Origin: Anopheles merus
Lineage: Eukaryota; Arthropoda; Insecta; Diptera; Culicidae
Length of the DNA stretch: 64,000 bases
Direction of reading: 5' to 3'
Assembly (NCBI RefSeq): GCF_017562075.2
Contig: NC_054081.1
Location: 10,479,264 to 10,543,263 of the forward strand
Positions 51,590 through 63,757 of this stretch are shown here, piece after piece. The translations under genes were made by a program, and so were the position numbers. Under the pieces are notes generated by a model. That model did not search any database and had not been told where the DNA came from. It worked only from the letters and a program-made list of their open reading frames with translations. Position 1 is the stretch's first letter, and the number at the start of each line of letters is the position of its first letter.

Positions 51590-52520
51590 TTTTGAATTGG
51601 TTTCTGGTCTTCTATTTTCTCTGGTAGAAGAAGCTAACTCCAGTGAAAACAATGTTCAAATGGAAGCTTCTGATGAACCCTCTTATATAAGGGAATCGAA
51701 CATAAAAGATACCATAGTGGATCTTAATGTAACGACATATGACAGTGCGTCCGATGGCGAACTAAGAGTTGAACCATCGACTGTTGAAATATTTCAAGGT
51801 ATGCGAACTACATCATCTGGTGACTCAAGACTATTCCCAGTACCAGGCACTAAGACCCAGGTGAAATCAAGGCATTCAGATATCAAAACGTCCTATTTCT
51901 ATGGAATGGATCCCGATCGGTGGCATTTTATGCGACCACCACTTGGATACGAGGTTATGATGAATGAGCTGAAACAATCAGCTCGAAGTTAGAATCAGAA
52001 ACGGCACGGTGTTCTGGTAGAGATTGACTTCCAACAAACTGAAGATGACCATTGGTACCTAAAAACTGAAGATGAAAAGAGAGTCCACATCTTAGTGTAC
52101 GTGGATGAAATTGTAGTCGTATGTGTGGACGAGATTCCCATTGATTCTGTGCATCAAGATTTAACGGAGTATTGCAAAATTGACAGTACTGTTATAAGTT
52201 TGTTCCTTTCTGGCTTTGAATCGCAAGTTCGGATTGAGCGAAGCAAAAATTGCGAAAACACCAATTGATGAAAGGATTATGGAGCAGCAAGACTCAAGCT
52301 CTTCTTTGCAAGACACAACTCAATGCAGAAGTCTTGTTGGTGCTCTTCTATACATATCAGTGCGTACACGACAAGATATTGCTGTCAGTACGGGAATTTT
52401 TAGTCGTAATGTTAGTAATTATCCTGAAGCATCATGAGCTAGACGCAACCAAAGCTTCGTCGATGCAATCGAATTATTCGAATTATTACTCAATGGGAAG
52501 AACGGTTTGAACTCTGGATA
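51590..52520 (+). pseudogene. Ty1/copia-type retrotransposon pol fragment
   Basis: The reading has a variable linker, then at 52035-52190 HWYLKTEDEKRVHILVYVDE with YVDEI at the catalytic YVDDI position, then SVHQDLTEYCKID. After a frameshift near 52213 comes NRKFGLSEAKIAKTPIDERI and SLVGALLYISVRTRQDIA, the conserved C-terminal reverse transcriptase stretch of copia elements. A stop at 51990-51992, the frameshift and a stop at 52435 disable it, and the catalytic aspartate pair is altered. No LTRs or primer-binding site were seen. Confidence 0.85.
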
Positions 52521-54028
52521 TTTATACTTAAGATCTATGTTGGTGAAAATATGAAAATATATTTGATAATCAAAATTCTGATTACCAGACATCCTAAACT
52601 TCCTTAACGTGTGGAAGAATTATTTTATACAAAGTACAAACAACCAGATAGCATGATTGGACAGCATCGCATCACACAATTAACCTAATGCGCTTCGATC
52701 AGTTTATTCAAAGTACACTGCAAAACAGTGTGCCGTAAATCGCTGAACCGGTGGAACGAAAGCTTCCAAACAGCAAAGGATGAAGTATGAAGCGTGCATA
52801 GTGCTAGCGTCTCAGTCCCGTATGGGCGACCGATTTGCGGCACATACGCATGGCAGGACCCATGTTATAGTACCCGCACGAACGGGCAATAATAATAACA
52901 GAAAAAAAGGAGGGAGAATAAATTTACTATCGCACCAACTTCCCGGCAGCCTACACACCGCAACCAGGATCGCCGCGGAACGTGAATAATGCTGCACGAA
53001 TGTTTTCAACAATAAAATTTTATTTACAGATGCCCCACGATGGCCCCTTGCCGTTCTCGGGAACCGTGGTCGTCATCGTCGTTGCCGTCGTTGTCGTGGC
53101 CGCGGAAGCAATCCGGGGTGGTAGCTTACGCGTTTTGGTTGCTTTGTCTGCTTACCATTGCTGCAGAAGTTATTCGGGTTTGCTTCTCTATCTCTCTTTC
53201 TCTCTCTTTGTTGAGAAAGAAAAAAGGTGAATTTTTCCCACGGGAGCTGGTGTGGCGAAGACAAGCGTCGTAAAACGTGTGCGCGCGACTTTCAAACGGC
53301 TTGTAACGGCATGGGAAAGCTCAGGCCCCGGTACGGAAGGCGGTATCGACTTGGGGGTGGAGTGCGTTTGCGACAGGGAGGCGTGGAATTTTGTTGGCGC
53401 ACGATACGTGCTCAAAGCTCAATATATTTCCGAGGCTGCGAGCACTGTTGCTGCGATATAGTCCAATACAATAGCCTTGTGCACATTCCATAGTGTGTGT
53501 GTGTATGTGTTTTTTGTTGTAAATCGTTAGTGTTTCTGTTCAATTAGCGAAACAACAAGCCCTGCCCGGTGATTCGGTAGGTTAGGAAGGTAATTGAGAG
53601 AACAGTTTGACGCTGAGCCGCTAATCGGGCAGATTGTGAGCAGATTACTAGATTTTATAGCATTTCACAAACTTTGGCGTCCAAAAGAAAGCATGAACAT
53701 AGAACTCGAAGCAACCCCATACCATCTGGAAGATTACCTCACCCAAGGATGTTTGCGATATCGGTCGGTGTTGCTATTGAAACTAGCACCCTTTTGGTCA
53801 ATTTCGCCCCCCTGTTCTGAGCCATGGCATGGGCGCTCTCTAATTAGCAGTGGATGCTGTTGAAGCCGCTGTGAAGAGGATGCAACAGTTAAGCTGAACA
53901 CTGTTTCAATTAGCTTCGCTCGCTTTGTGGTTTTAGGTTGCAAATGGAAAATGGCGTGTATAATTGGCGGTGTGGATAGGAGCCTCGGCATCCTCGCACC
54001 GAGCCGAGGAATGGATGTGTGCTGAGAA
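52521..54028. other. Non-coding stretch
   Basis: It contains a GTCGT/GTTGCC-rich stretch near 53070-53100 and small CT runs. Frames are at most 130 codons and unsupported. Nothing was recognised. Confidence 0.4.
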
Positions 54029-54036
54029 GTACGTAC

Positions 54037-54624
54037 TAGTGTTGGGTAAATCTGATTCAGATTCATGAATCTGATTGAATATTTGAAATTAATCAGTGAA
54101 TGTGAATCTCCGTTGGAAAGATTCATGAATCTCGAAATGTTTTCGAATCGTTAGGAATTCACAAATCTCAAAAATTCATAGAAACTGAGCTTCTTATTAT
54201 TCTTCTTCTTGGCTTAATAACCTATGTCATGCCAGCCTACACAGGCTTTCGAGACATCTTGGCATGTACAATACAGTCAAATAGTTTGTTTGGCTACGGG
54301 GCGACGGTCCATTGAAGGCTTGAACCCACGACAGGCATGTTGTTAAGTCGTGCGAGTCCTAGAATCTTGGAAAATTCATTCATTCATTCATGAATCCTTG
54401 GAGGTTCTAGAATCTTCAGTGATTCATGTGTCCTGAAAGATTCATCAATTTATAGAGAATAATGAATCTTTAGAAATTCACGAATCTTTAGAGATTCGTG
54501 AATCTTTAGAGGTTCGTGAATATTTGGGGATTCATGAATCTTTGGAGATTCGAGATTAGAATCATTCATCCCAGAAGATCCATATGAATAAATTTCATCG
54601 AAAGATTCATAAAACCCAACACTA
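54037..54624 (-). mobile_element. hAT-like element with GATTC arrays and an embedded SINE (copy 2, inverted)
   Basis: It starts TAGTGTTGGGTAAATCTGAT and ends AAACCCAACACTA. The flanks GTACGTAC (54029-54036) and GTTAGTGC (54625-54632) agree at five of eight bases. Its right end read inward (TAGTGTTGGGTTTTATGAAT then CTTTCGATGA) matches the left end of the 37189 element, so it is inverted relative to it. The arms are GATTC/GAATC words. The SINE lies about 160 bp from the same element end as in the other copy. Confidence 0.8.
54199..54358 (-). mobile_element. SINE fragment nested in the hAT-like element
   Basis: Minus-strand reading runs from GACTCGCACGACTTAACAAC through the B box GTGGGTTCAAGCC to CCAAGAAGAAGAATAATAAG. 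The flanking words (CTCAGTTTC then TATGAATTTTTGAGATTTG) correspond to those at the SINE boundary in 37189-38030, showing one ancestral insertion. Confidence 0.8.
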
Positions 54625-54632
54625 GTTAGTGC

Positions 54633-57600
54633 TAGTTGAATGTCTGCATTGATGTCCTGTTACTAACCCCCACTGTGCTATGTTTCAGGATAGAGATTTC
54701 TTGCATAAAGCAGAAGAAACAATCAATAGAGTTTTTTAATTGGCTGGGGAAGTGAGTATCTTCCAATCTCAGCACGACTTCAAACTCTGAAGACTCCAAA
54801 AATCAAACACTCAAAAAAGAGGTAGTTTGGCAACAGTTTTGGAATTATTAGTATCTTACTCGAATTGTTTGAGGATGAGATCTTCCCCGCCGCCCCGAAA
54901 CCAAAACCCCCTCGCGGTACCAGTTTGATAGACTCCCGGGTACCTGTGCAAACAACGATAGCGCCACCGGTACCTGGCTGGATGTTATATTTAGCCGCCA
55001 CTCTAGCCGGGCAATCACGATGGGGAATACCAATGATGGGCCAACCTTTCATCATCCATCAAGCACCAGACAGCGGGTGGCAGTTCTCGAGCCAACCGTC
55101 AGCGGGCACGGTAGAGCGTGCCTCATTGGCGTTCGCACCGTGCCGAGAGCGTTGTAGGGGCAATCGATTCAGAGAGATCATTCGCAAGCTCCGACCGACT
55201 GCCGTTCGGTTTGAAAATCCAATAGGCGGGAGTAGCGAGCGCGCGCGTGTGTGTTTATGGATCAAGTCTTGACGGCTTGCCGCGCGACAGCGCAACAATC
55301 CTGTTGTGCTGGTTTTGTAGTCTTCTTGCTGACGATGATTACAAAGGTAGCGTGGCGATAACACAGGATCTACTAAAGAACGTCGTTTTGTGGGGGGGAG
55401 GACAGTGCTGCTTATTTGTTGAGTCATCAGACCATCTTGCGGAGGACGAGAGCACGGGACGAGGTACTAGAACCGCATCGTGGGAGGTGTATCGAGAACA
55501 CGATAATTAAAACTACGATGATTTATTGCGTCGTGCGCGCTTGCTGTCCACCAAAAACTCGCGTAAGCTTTCCACCCGTGGTCGCGTCTTGCCCTTTCCA
55601 TTTTCCTGACACACACGAGGCGGCGGTTGTTGACGAGCAGTGCTGACAAGCGGGGCGGTCTGTTGGCTGCGCTGGTTACCCCACGACACGAAAAACTCCC
55701 AACACAATGGTACGGCCCACCCTTCCCGTGCGCTGCATACGTCTGGCCGGTATCGGTTCGGTAGTAAATAAAATATAAGCTTACCCGGGGAACTCCAGGG
55801 CCCGGTGGGTTTTGGGCGCAGCAAAAAGCAAACTGAAGATATTCTTTAATTATGCAACAGCTCGAGCTGGGTACGCGCTGATGTGCGCGGTTCCGTCGTG
55901 CAGAGCCGTGCTAGTAGGATATTGTCGAGTCTTAGGGCTCTTCAAACCCCAGCTTTTGCACGAGAAGCTCCCAGCAATGGTGTTTTAGGGGACCAGCAGC
56001 AGCAGCAAAACCACGCCCGACAAGCCACAACGCCCGACGGGCAGCAGAGGGCTGTTACTGCCAACTCCCGGCAATACTGCTGGAGGTTTCGCGCACGTAC
56101 ACATGCTGCCCTTTCACCGGAAATCGAATGGATGGGAGCCGTGCGGAAGTCGAACGATATTAGCCATTGATCGGCGACCACCATGACCGTCTTTTGCTGA
56201 ATCCACAGTGGCGACTCCCCGTCAAATATTGACATTTGCGTTTGATAAATTATCTTCCCTGCCGCCCAGGATTCGTTCCGGCTGGTCAGGTTCACCCGTA
56301 CAGCCGTAGGCGAAAATAAAGCATGTGTCAAACAGCGCTACCAGCAATTGCGTACGTAAGGTGGTAATGGTTGTCGCCCGATTAAAGCGATCGATATGAG
56401 AGAGTGTAGATTCATTTCATTTGTTAAAGCTACACATCTCCAAGTGTATACGATGGGGGGAATGTTTTTTTTTTGCGTCCCCGTGTTTCGAATGAGATCA
56501 AACAACGGAATGTCTGAATGACACAAACAATCTGAAGAATCGTTTGCCTCTTTCATTTGGGCTGTATGGTTGATACGAAACATCAAGCTGTCGTTGGAGC
56601 AGAGACACGGGACGATGCTATCTTGTCTTGCTGGTAGATTAATCGCAGTACTGTGTGCATATGGCAATGGTGGTGGTAGACCAAACACCTACCAGGAACG
56701 CACCATAATTAATGACGAGGAAATGGCTTCCTGAGCGTCCTTCCGAAACGTGTACCCAAAACGCGGAAGTAACCTTTCTGTGTATAGTGTATCGTTTGCT
56801 GTTGTTTTTTTGTGTTCGCTGTAGGTGTATGGGTAGCTGATGATGCTTCAGAAGTCACACCGAACTGTAAGGACGATGCTTCAAGTTTCTCTCCTCAATA
56901 GTCCGGCTTTGCTTGCTGGAAGGTGGAGGGCGAGCTTCAATTATTTAATCAAGTATCGGGCGAAGCGGTGTGATGGAGATGGGGGACAGAAATTCATGGG
57001 CAGCAATTAGTTATTTGGTGCTGTTTTTATCCTCCGCTAGGTTCTCTGGATCCTGTGAAGCGGTGGTAAGCTCCATGTCGACCAAGGGAAGAATGTAAAC
57101 AAGAATGGATTTCTGCGCAGTGCCAAAAAGTCGACCGTTACGGTGGCCCTGGCTGTTCTGAAGCTTTACCACCTTTAACCTTTTTGAGTGTCAGCTTGCT
57201 ACGGAAACAGTTTTTGGTCTCGCAACATTACAACTACTGTGCGCAACAAAAAAAAGGAAATAAACGGATGTACTTACCAGGCATTTTACACCAAACCCCG
57301 GTCGGATAATTGATAACGCGACGGCTTCCGTGTGAATCACGTTCCCACGGTGAGTTGCGAAAGTGTTGGTCGAAAACCGCATCTACCCGGCATATCTCTG
57401 TTTTGCTTTCCCGTCCCTTGCATTGCAGTGAGTAATTTATCCAACGTCACTTTGCCCTACCTCCCACCTCCCCTCTCCTCATCCGTAACAAAAAGACACT
57501 CTCTACGCTGCCAATGGTTAACGGAACGGACGGGCGAGCACCGTCCGGATGAGTTACTTTCCACCGAATCGTGCATTTGCGCCATCGGCATTACAGGCAT

Positions 57601-58002
57601 TGTGGCCCTGTGACGGTGGTGGTGGCGTTGGAGGCGTGAAAAATGACCACCCTATTAATTGGGCATCAAAGTTCAGCACGATTCGCCCCCCCCCCAAAAT
57701 GCCTGCCTAGATTTAGGCTCCCGTGGTTCTTGCCAAATGAAGCAAATGAAGAAGAAAAGAAAAAAAGGGTCGTGGAAGAGATGAGAGATAGCGAATGAAG
57801 AAAGGTCTGTTGGTTACAGTTTGTTTACAGTTGCACACCTGCTGTTGTGAGTTGTGCATAAATTGGTGTAAATTAAAACTGAGCGAATGATCGAGGAAAA
57901 GGAGGCAAACAATCGGCAACGGTTTGGTCACGATGAAATATCTTGTAAGCTCTCTTCACTAGTTTCATTCGGTATTTCTCTTTCTTCTCTGTATTTTTTG
58001 TT

Positions 58003-58004
<2 letters not shown>
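54633..58004. other. Non-coding stretch, partly GC-rich
   Basis: Frames of 80-135 codons on both strands between 54865 and 57613 include a minus-strand frame with IYQTQMSIFDGESPLW near 56230, but no consistent exon boundaries were found. No RNA gene or transposon end was recognised. Confidence 0.35.

Positions 58005-58071
<67 letters not shown>
58005..58071. repeat. CT dinucleotide microsatellite
   Basis: Near-perfect CT run of about 30 units. Confidence 0.95.
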
Positions 58072-58073
<2 letters not shown>

Positions 58074-58240
58074 ATAATCGTACTCTTGATAAATAATGCT
58101 AACGACGAACGACGACCCCTGGCAATACACTGGTCCACTATCTGTTGGTCAACCAGACTGGATAGAAGGACCAAACAGTCCAATTAAAAACTGAAATTAA
58201 ATCATTGCCACTTCGCAGGTAGACAGAATAGACTCTGAAC

Positions 58241-59666
58241 TAGGGATGGACAAAGTTGGAAAACAATTTGAGTTGACTCTGATGCGCCTCCTGAAATTTC
58301 GGAACCGACTCCGGAAGGATAGTCTGTACAGGACTGCCCGTTGTCGTTCGGAATCGTCTGAAGCCGTCTAGAGTCGTCCGGAGTCATCTGGAGACTTCCG
58401 GAGTGATCCGGAGGCGTCCGGAGTCATCCGAAGACGTCTGAAGTCGTAGTCGTCCGGATTCGGAGCTATCCAGAGCCGCGCTGAGTCGTCCGGAGTTGTC
58501 TGGAGTTGTCCGGAGTCTGCCAGAGTCATCTAAAGAAGTTGTCCGAAGTCTTCCGGAATCGGAGTTATCCGGAGTCGTCCGGAATCGTCCAAAGTCGTCC
58601 GAAGTCATCAAGAGTCGTCCGGAGTCTTAGTCTTCTGGAGTTGTAGTCGTCCGAAGTCGAAGTTATTCAGAGTCGGCCAAAGTCGTGCGAAGTTGTCTGG
58701 AGGCTTCCGGAGTGATCCGGAGGCGTCCGGAGTCATCCGAAGACGTCTGAAGTCGTAGTCGTCCGGAGTCGGAGCTATCCAGAGCTGCGCTGAGTCGTCC
58801 GGAGTTGTCTGGAGTTGTCCGGAGTCTGCCAGAGTCATCTAAAGAAGTTGTCCGAAGTCTTCCGGAATCGGAGTTATCCGAGTCGTCCGGAATCGTCCAA
58901 AGTCGTCCGAAGTCATCAAGAGTCGTCCGGAGTCTTAGTCTTCTGGAGTTGTAGTCGTCCGAAGTCGAAGTTATTCAGAGTCGGCCAAAGTCGTGCGAAG
59001 TTGTCTGGAGTTGTCCGGAGTCATCTGGAGGCTTCCGGAGTGATCCGGAGGCGTCCGGAGTCATCCGAAGTCGTCTGAAGTCGTAGTCGTCCGGAGTCGG
59101 AGCTATCCAGAGCCGCGCAGAGTCGTCAGGAGTTGTCTGGAGTTGTTCGGAGTCTGCCAGAGTCATCCAAAGTCCTTCGAAGTTGTCCGGAGTCTTCCGG
59201 AACCGGAGTTATCCGAAGTCGCCCGGAATCGTCTTGAGTCGTCCGAAGTCATCGTCCGGAGTCTTAGTCGTCGGGCAGCATAAGGAGTCGGCCGGAGATG
59301 GCTAGTGCAATGTTGGTCAAGCATGTTATATCAGACTCTGACTTCGAATGTCTACGGTCGACACAAACCACTGTTCTTAGAGAGCGAAGGATGTTTTAAG
59401 AAGGATACGCACAAAGTGAAAAAGGAGAGCAAAACACCACGAAATATAAATACTTGACTACAAGCACATTGCACCGACCGTCTTGGGTCAACTCCGACTC
59501 CGGACGAATCTAGACGTCTCTACCCAGCTCAATGACTTCGACTCCGGATGACTTCAGGCGACTCCAACTCCGGGCGGAACTAGTCGTTACTATTTTGCCG
59601 GAGTTGGAATTAGACTAACAACACCCGAAGTTGGGTCGTAGTCGTGTTCCAGAGAGCACATCACTA
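58241..59666 (-). mobile_element. Composite TIR element with TCCGGAGTC array (copy 2, inverted)
   Basis: The left end is TAGGGATGGACAAAGTTGGA. The right end reads inward TAGTGATGTGCTCTCTGGAA. A long arm of TCCGGAGTC-type words (58300-59290) is followed by a unique core of about 190 bp whose reverse complement includes GTGTCGACCGTAGACATTCG and TCTCTAAGAACAGTGG, matching the core of 24361-25567. A short arm follows at about 59485-59600. The flanking 8-mers CTCTGAAC and CTGCAGAC match at only four positions. The longer arm lies on the same side of the core in both copies. Confidence 0.7.
58462..59260. repeat. Higher-order repeat of about 309-328 bp in the long arm
   Basis: The marker GGAGCTATCCAGAG starts at 58462, 58771 and 59099, giving periods of 309 and 328 bp. 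The longer spacing includes one extra block with GTCATCTGGAGGC near 59020. Each unit is made of TCCGGAGTC-type 9-bp words, but the higher-order unit differs from the 126-bp unit of the other copy. Confidence 0.85.
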
Positions 59667-61870
59667 CTGCAGACCCTCGACCAGACACACGGGTCGGCAA
59701 ATTAATCTCGCTAGATGTATCCCAACTTTTCCCGGCGAGAGAGAGATGAGGCAAAAGGGTGTGTGAAAAGTATTTGTTTCCTTCTTTCTTCCTTTTTTCC
59801 TTCACTTCAGCCGTCTGCTTTCTGGAAGGATGTTTGGATTTTAAGCTGCACGAATGTACGAGCTGCCAAAAACGTTCGCCGTAGAACATGGTCAACAGAC
59901 ACCGTTCGTTCGGCAGCGCACACACATAAATACAAACGTATGTAGAAGCCGCCCGATTGTAAATAGGCCGTTGAAAGTACTGTGAAACGGGTTGCGCCGC
60001 TGTACGTGCTGGTCCTGTACTACTTGCCCGCTCACCCGCTGTATCACAGTCGCAAGTGCAACTGCAGTAAACATGAAAGCAGAGCAGGCGTACGGACAGC
60101 CATCCCCAAAATGGTTCGCGGTGCGGGCAGGGCAGGGTTTTGCAAGCCACGCGGCACTTTACAGCACGCAGCAGGCTACGGTAAGTTTGCCACTGTGGCA
60201 GCCACAGCCAGGGCACGTCCGTTCGGCCTGGCAATGCTGTCGACAATTTTGTCGAGCCGTCGGACCCGCGGCCCGCAGCCATCCCCGTACCCGCCTTGGG
60301 AGCCTGTGTGCTGGACCGTCGCCGGACTAAAGTACGATCAGATAAGTACGGCCTGGGTATGTGCGGGATTCCCGTTTCGCTCGTCCCGTTCGCCCGAGCG
60401 TGAGTAAATTAATTTGTACGATACGATACACTACAGATTGTTTCCCTGCACACTCACCGCCCTCTGGTACGATTCCCACAAGGGGGTGGAAAAAACGGGA
60501 GTTTGTAATTCGGGGGGGGGGGGGGGGGAAAGTTGGGCACGAGTTTTCCGTTCCCGACCCCGGCGAATTCGTTCCAAAAAACCCCGATCGGTTATGATGT
60601 CATTAAGGGCCATCGTTAGTGGTAAGCCGGTGGGTAGGTTTGGCGAGCGGAAAAGGGTTGGGTTGTATTTCGGGGCCGCCTAAAGGGACACAGAGCGGGG
60701 GTCCGCTCGTTCTAAGTTGCTCCGTCCGACTGCCATGGTTCGGAGGAGGTACATACCGAGTGTCGTAATTAATTTCGTTTTTAGCAAATTAAACAATGAA
60801 ACAAATGCCACCGGGGCTGGAACGATGCCACATCTCACTATTTACTGCGAACGAAGAAAGAGGAATTCAGTGTCGGTATTGGCGGGACATAGCGGCAACC
60901 GCACCCCAACAACTACCAGCAGATACATCATCAGCTCAGTAGATTACGGTGTTAGTATATTATTCTGTACCGTAATTTGGGACGGAAAATGCCGATGATG
61001 ATCAAACTGGTAATCAATCGTTTTGGCAAAACATTACCCCCCTCGTTGGTTAATTGACTTGAAATGTTTGCAATCCAATTGTTTCAAAAGCTCATTTTCA
61101 AAACATTTAAATTATTGTGAGTACAGATACTGTCCTGATTGCAAGCAGCAACCACGTGTGTTGTGTGCTGTAATTAGGGGTACGAGCAACGTTTTCAGCT
61201 CCCCGGCTTGCTATGAAAGTAACGATAAATAATTGTCCTTTCAAACATGGTCGACTAGCTGTGGCCCAAAGTATTGGGGAGACAGACGGGGAAGGATTTT
61301 GGGCGCGGGAAACGGGCTGAAGGTTCGCTAATGGGGCGCAGCGTGTTATAACACAGATTTCCGCATATCGATAAAACGGTGCCGAAATAATGACGCGATA
61401 CAAAAACGAAGATGCTGCTGGCAGGATTTAGCTAAAACAAAGAGCTTAGTACAAAGACAGCGCCAGCATACCTGTAGGTGGGCCCAGCGGGCTTTTCGAT
61501 TGTGCTCGCTTGAACCCCCTTTTGTTGGGCACGAAACGAGACTGCTAACAATGTTACCGGTGCTGAGATTGAGCGGGACAAGGGCGACGGTTTGCTCTGC
61601 AAGATCCGCTGCAAGATTGCAAAGTAATGGCAGATTGGCATTGAGAAAATCGGGCTCATTGCCGATGAATGGTTGTTGCCGGTGATTGGCTCAATCACTA
61701 CCCTGGCTGGCCGTAAAGCCATGCCCAGACATTACACGGTGAGCACATTTAATCGCTGGAAAGTCGCGGGACTGGCTACTTTGTCTGCTGTGTTTATTTC
61801 CCTTTTTTGCTGGTTACGTCACACTCATTAAATAGCGTAGCAAACGCAAGATGGCGTTCGACGCCTTTGT

Positions 61871-61922
<52 letters not shown>

Positions 61923-62828
61923 TTTCTCTATCCTTCTTGCTCTTCCTCTCGATAGGTCATTAGCACATAGTTATTAAAAAAAAAGGTTACATCCATGTGA
62001 ACGCGTTTTATGTTCGTTAATTGGAAGGTAATTCGTAATTCGTAAGTATAAGACGGTGCTCTGGCAGCCATGGAACAAGACATCAGACTCGAACAAACGT
62101 TTAGAGCTATTTGGAGGTACGCTGTCGGATAATCTCGGATAAACGGAACAATCCCTGCTATCCAAAATCAAACGTTTCAAAGCTACAGAACGTAGAATTA
62201 AATTTGTGTACGTAATTATCCTCTTTTGCTTCATACAATTGCGTGTAAAATATGTATTGCTTCGACAAATAATTATTCCTACTCAATGGAATGCTTCAGG
62301 CAATGAAAAATATACAGGTGTTAAATGTATCAAAATATTATTTGTACAGGAAGTTCCTGAGTTACGCGGCACACATTGATTAGAAGATACGCAGTTTTTA
62401 GAGCAAAATGTACTGATTTGACACAACTATTGTCAAATGGAGAATAAATTTCCTTTTCGTAGACTTTTACATTTTTTTGTAGAAGGTTTAAATTTATAAT
62501 ATCCTAACCACCACAAATCCACTAAACGACCCCCAAACGGGGTCTAAACGACTCAAGCTCTTGGACTAAAAAAAATCCTAAAAGACTCCGGTCAGAAGAC
62601 GGTAAACTACTGATGCATTTAAAAAATAGCAAAAAAAGCTGATGGCGCCATCTGTTGTTGGGTTAGTCAGCCAGTGTAGCTTTCCTCGCGTCGATAGCTT
62701 TCATTCTCCTAACCTCCCCCGCCCCCCCAGGCACTGTTTTATGATTTCACATTGAAGTTATTCAACACTCCAACTATTAGAACGACGATATGATTGTATA
62801 AATACTAAACTTCAAAGTAAACCACCAG
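59667..62828. other. Non-coding stretch with poly-G and CT runs
   Basis: A 17-base G run lies at 60512-60528 and a CT microsatellite at 61871-61930. The 230-codon minus frame that crosses the end of the composite element (59590-60282) and the plus frames around 59982-60410 overlap each other in a GC-rich segment and show no domain. Nothing else was recognised. Confidence 0.35.
61871..61930. repeat. CT dinucleotide microsatellite
   Basis: CT run with one TG and a few T interruptions. Confidence 0.95.
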
Positions 62829-63757
62829 TAGAGGAAAGCGAGGCAAAATGGGCACTCTCTATTTAAGAATTATTTGACTACAAAGATACCTTCCAATGCT
62901 CAAAATGTATTCATTACATTGTTCTATGAACACCATGTAAGCTTCATAACCCTTACATAAAAAATAAACAAGAAAAATGAAAAATAAAGTTTAGTAGCAT
63001 AATGATGTAATTTGTGTCACTTCTAAAATAAGCTTAAACCAGTGTCACAGTGATGCCTTTAAGTTTTACATGATATATTTAAAAAAATATGATATTTCTA
63101 TACAATTTGTCTCAAGAAAGCAAGGCGATTGAATGCGTATCTTTACTAATATAACAAAAAATACAAAAATGTTTCACGTGGAGCAAAATAGGTAGTTACG
63201 CTTGGGGGAAAATGGGCAGATGCTTTTGACATACGGTGCTTGGTGAGGGTATGGTGTTGTATTTGTCGCCTCAATAATGATAACAGGCACAGCTTCAAAA
63301 GATTCGATTTTGTAGATTTAATCGTGTAAATACTGTTTTAATTTTGATAACATATTTTTCGGAATAATTTTAAAGGCTTTCTTGAACAGCATAACAAAAG
63401 ATAGAACGAAAATACATTTTACGAAACGTGCGTATAAGTATAGATCATAACCTAAGGCGCAGTTGTTGTGGCCCATATTGCCCCAGTGTTTTGACGTTTC
63501 ACAGTTGGTTTACATATGCCCGTTTTGCCCCAGGGCTATGCCCATTTCATCCCACGTGTATAGCTTCTCGTAAAACATCAACTTATATTTTACACTGTTT
63601 TCATGATTTTAAGTTGTTTTCATTCTATTTGGCAATTTTAATCCATAGATAAAGGGTGGAGGCATACAATAATGAAAGAAAAAATGTGTTTTGTGGCATA
63701 TTCAAAGGAAAATTCAGTAAACTGCTTAACATGCCCATTTTGCCCCGCTTTCCCCTA
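62829..63757. mobile_element. 929-bp fold-back element with GGGCAAAATGGGCA motifs
   Basis: The ends are inverted repeats: TAGAGGAAAGCGAGGCAAAA then TGGGCA at the left, and TAGGGGAAAGCGGGGCAAAA then TGGGCA reading inward from the right. CAG occurs on both sides (62826-62828 and 63758-63760), a possible 3-bp duplication. Related motifs recur inside (GGGGGAAAATGGGCA near 63205, CCCGTTTTGCCCCAG near 63519, ATGCCCATTTCATCCCA near 63538). No transposase frame was found and the superfamily is unknown. Confidence 0.75.

Noticed and set aside
56150..56331. Minus-strand frame with IYQTQMSIFDGESPLW
   Set aside because: No credible splice sites flank it and a plus-strand frame overlaps it. No family was recognised.
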